Of a stretch of 64,000 nt of DNA, positions 63,309 through 64,000 are shown one piece after another. This stretch comes from DATKEJ01 sp963768715 (GTDB lineage Bacteria > Bacteroidota > Rhodothermia > Rhodothermales > DATKEJ01): contig CAVYJC010000002.1 in NCBI GenBank assembly GCA_963768715.1, positions 1-64,000 of the forward strand, read 5' to 3'. The translations under genes and the position numbers were made by a program. Position 1 is the first letter of the stretch, and every line of letters starts with the position of its first letter. Below the pieces are notes generated by a model. It ran no database searches and was not told the origin of the DNA. It saw nothing but the letters and a program-made list of their open reading frames with translations.

Positions 63309-64000
63309 TCAGGCGGGGCCTCTCCACCTGAATCTTGCTACGAGGGGCCTGTGATCGGACTCGACCTCGTACTTGTATGGCACCGCGGCCTTGACTACCT
63401 CGAACTCAGGGCCAAACAGAACAAAATCGATACGCAGAAACGGATACTTCGCGTGGTACGTGGCCCCCCATCCGCTACCGGCGACTCGGAATGCGTCCTG
63501 GAGGCCTCGGGCAATGTGGCGGAACGTCCAATTGTCCGCCGTGCCGTTAAAATCGCCACTGACAACAACCGGCAGGGTTTCCTTTTCAATCAAGTTCCGT
63601 ACCTGCTCAGCCTGCCAGGCCCGCACGCGAAACGCCGTTCGAACCTCCGAAAGATAGGTGATCCAACGGTCCAGCCTCAACCAGTCGCCGTCTCCATTCC
63701 ATGGTTTCGAGGGGCCGTACGTAAACAGATGCACGTTGTAGTGGGCCATGTCCCGGCCTTCATATTTCATCTGCGTGCGGAGTACGTAGAGGGTCGGCCA
63801 TCCGGGGATCTCGCGTCCGAACGTTAACTGCTGCTGGCTCTCAATGGGATCGATAGAGAGGACCGGCTGAACCCACCGGACCCAGGAGGCTCCTTCAGGC
63901 CCCTCCGTCGGCGGCTTCGCGCTATAGTTCATCGAGTCTATGACCGTACGGAATTTCGCGTGTGCCCTGAGTTTCTCGGGATCGCTCTTGCTCGCGAAGA
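63309..64000 (-). CDS. Endonuclease/exonuclease/phosphatase family protein (partial, 5' end beyond window)
   Basis: EEP-fold hydrolase, at least 230 residues. VVVSGDFNGTADN, RIDFVLFGPEF and ESDHRPLVARFRW are the family's metal and catalytic motifs. An in-frame Met lies at 63932, but the frame remains open to the window edge with protein-like sequence, so the N-terminus is missing. It is 62 bp upstream of ispG on the same strand. Confidence 0.85.
   Translation of the reverse strand, partial: FASKSDPEKLRAHAKFRTVIDSMNYSAKPPTEGPEGASWVRWVQPVLSIDPIESQQQLTFGREIPGWPTLYVLRTQMKYEGRDMAHYNVHLFTYGPSKPWNGDGDWLRLDRWITYLSEVRTAFRVRAWQAEQVRNLIEKETLPVVVSGDFNGTADNWTFRHIARGLQDAFRVAGSGWGATYHAKYPFLRIDFVLFGPEFEVVKAAVPYKYEVESDHRPLVARFRWRGPA

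Overview
The window (about 58% G+C by eye) is gene-dense chromosomal DNA from a Gram-negative bacterium of the Bacteroidota/FCB group. I favour Rhodothermia or a sister lineage. The evidence is: two secreted proteins with C-terminal Por-secretion (T9SS) sorting domains, a GWxTD-domain protein, a single-polypeptide E1/E2 2-oxoglutarate dehydrogenase of the Kgd type, an HPr kinase, FloA, a BamA/TamA-type Omp85 protein, and a remnant of a 23S-rRNA-intervening-sequence (four-helix-bundle) gene. This placement is inferred from gene content; no rRNA gene is present.

Layout. 1-3.7 kb: aconitase (-), then about 530 bp of nested inverted repeats, then tRNA-Ala(CGC). 3.7-8.3 kb: PBP2-RodA-TldD-like (+). 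8.3-15 kb: minus-strand secreted M28 peptidase, T9SS GH78 rhamnosidase and M23 peptidase, interrupted by two heptamer arrays. 15.2-19.3 kb: Hsp20 behind a sigma-54-type promoter, creatininase-family protein, YjbQ, RadA and a methyltransferase. 19.3-23.8 kb: a plus-strand run of ECF sigma factor, membrane anti-sigma-like protein, exported coiled-coil protein, tiny exported protein, DUF1684 lipoprotein and cell-wall amidase. 23.9-29.5 kb: RidA, SDR, MnmA, then minus-strand MoaA-MoaC-FloA-hypothetical. 29.5-34.3 kb: a 15-repeat fibronectin-like T9SS protein. 34.5-36.4 kb: MGMT, Dtd, RdgB, ribosomal protein S21. 36.5-50.6 kb: a long minus-strand series: Kgd, epimerase, RlmD-type methyltransferase, cNMP-domain protein, Omp85, DUF2795, M23, HprK-ClpS-PurS-PssA-Psd. 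50.7-52.4 kb: MtaB and DUF493 (+). 52.4-60.7 kb: minus-strand amidohydrolase, hypothetical, ThpR, glyoxalase, MoxR, Fmt, GWxTD, FtsY, CDP-alcohol phosphatidyltransferase. 60.8-64 kb: glycosyltransferase, a four-helix-bundle remnant between heptamer arrays, IspG and a partial EEP-family nuclease.

Most genes are housekeeping: envelope growth (PBP2/RodA, amidase, two M23 proteins, Omp85), phospholipid synthesis (Psd, PssA, PgsA-type), tRNA/rRNA modification (MnmA, MtaB, RlmD, Dtd, Fmt), molybdopterin and isoprenoid synthesis, and the TCA cycle.

Two features stand out. First, at least eight intergenic tracts are built on a strict 7-bp period, each with a different heptamer; several start at or within a few bases of a stop codon, and one set flanks a gene remnant in inverted orientation. 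Second, four otherwise intact genes (fn3/T9SS protein, Kgd, RlmD, glyoxalase) each carry exactly one extra base. This points to consensus error or recent decay and should be checked against reads before any biological reading.
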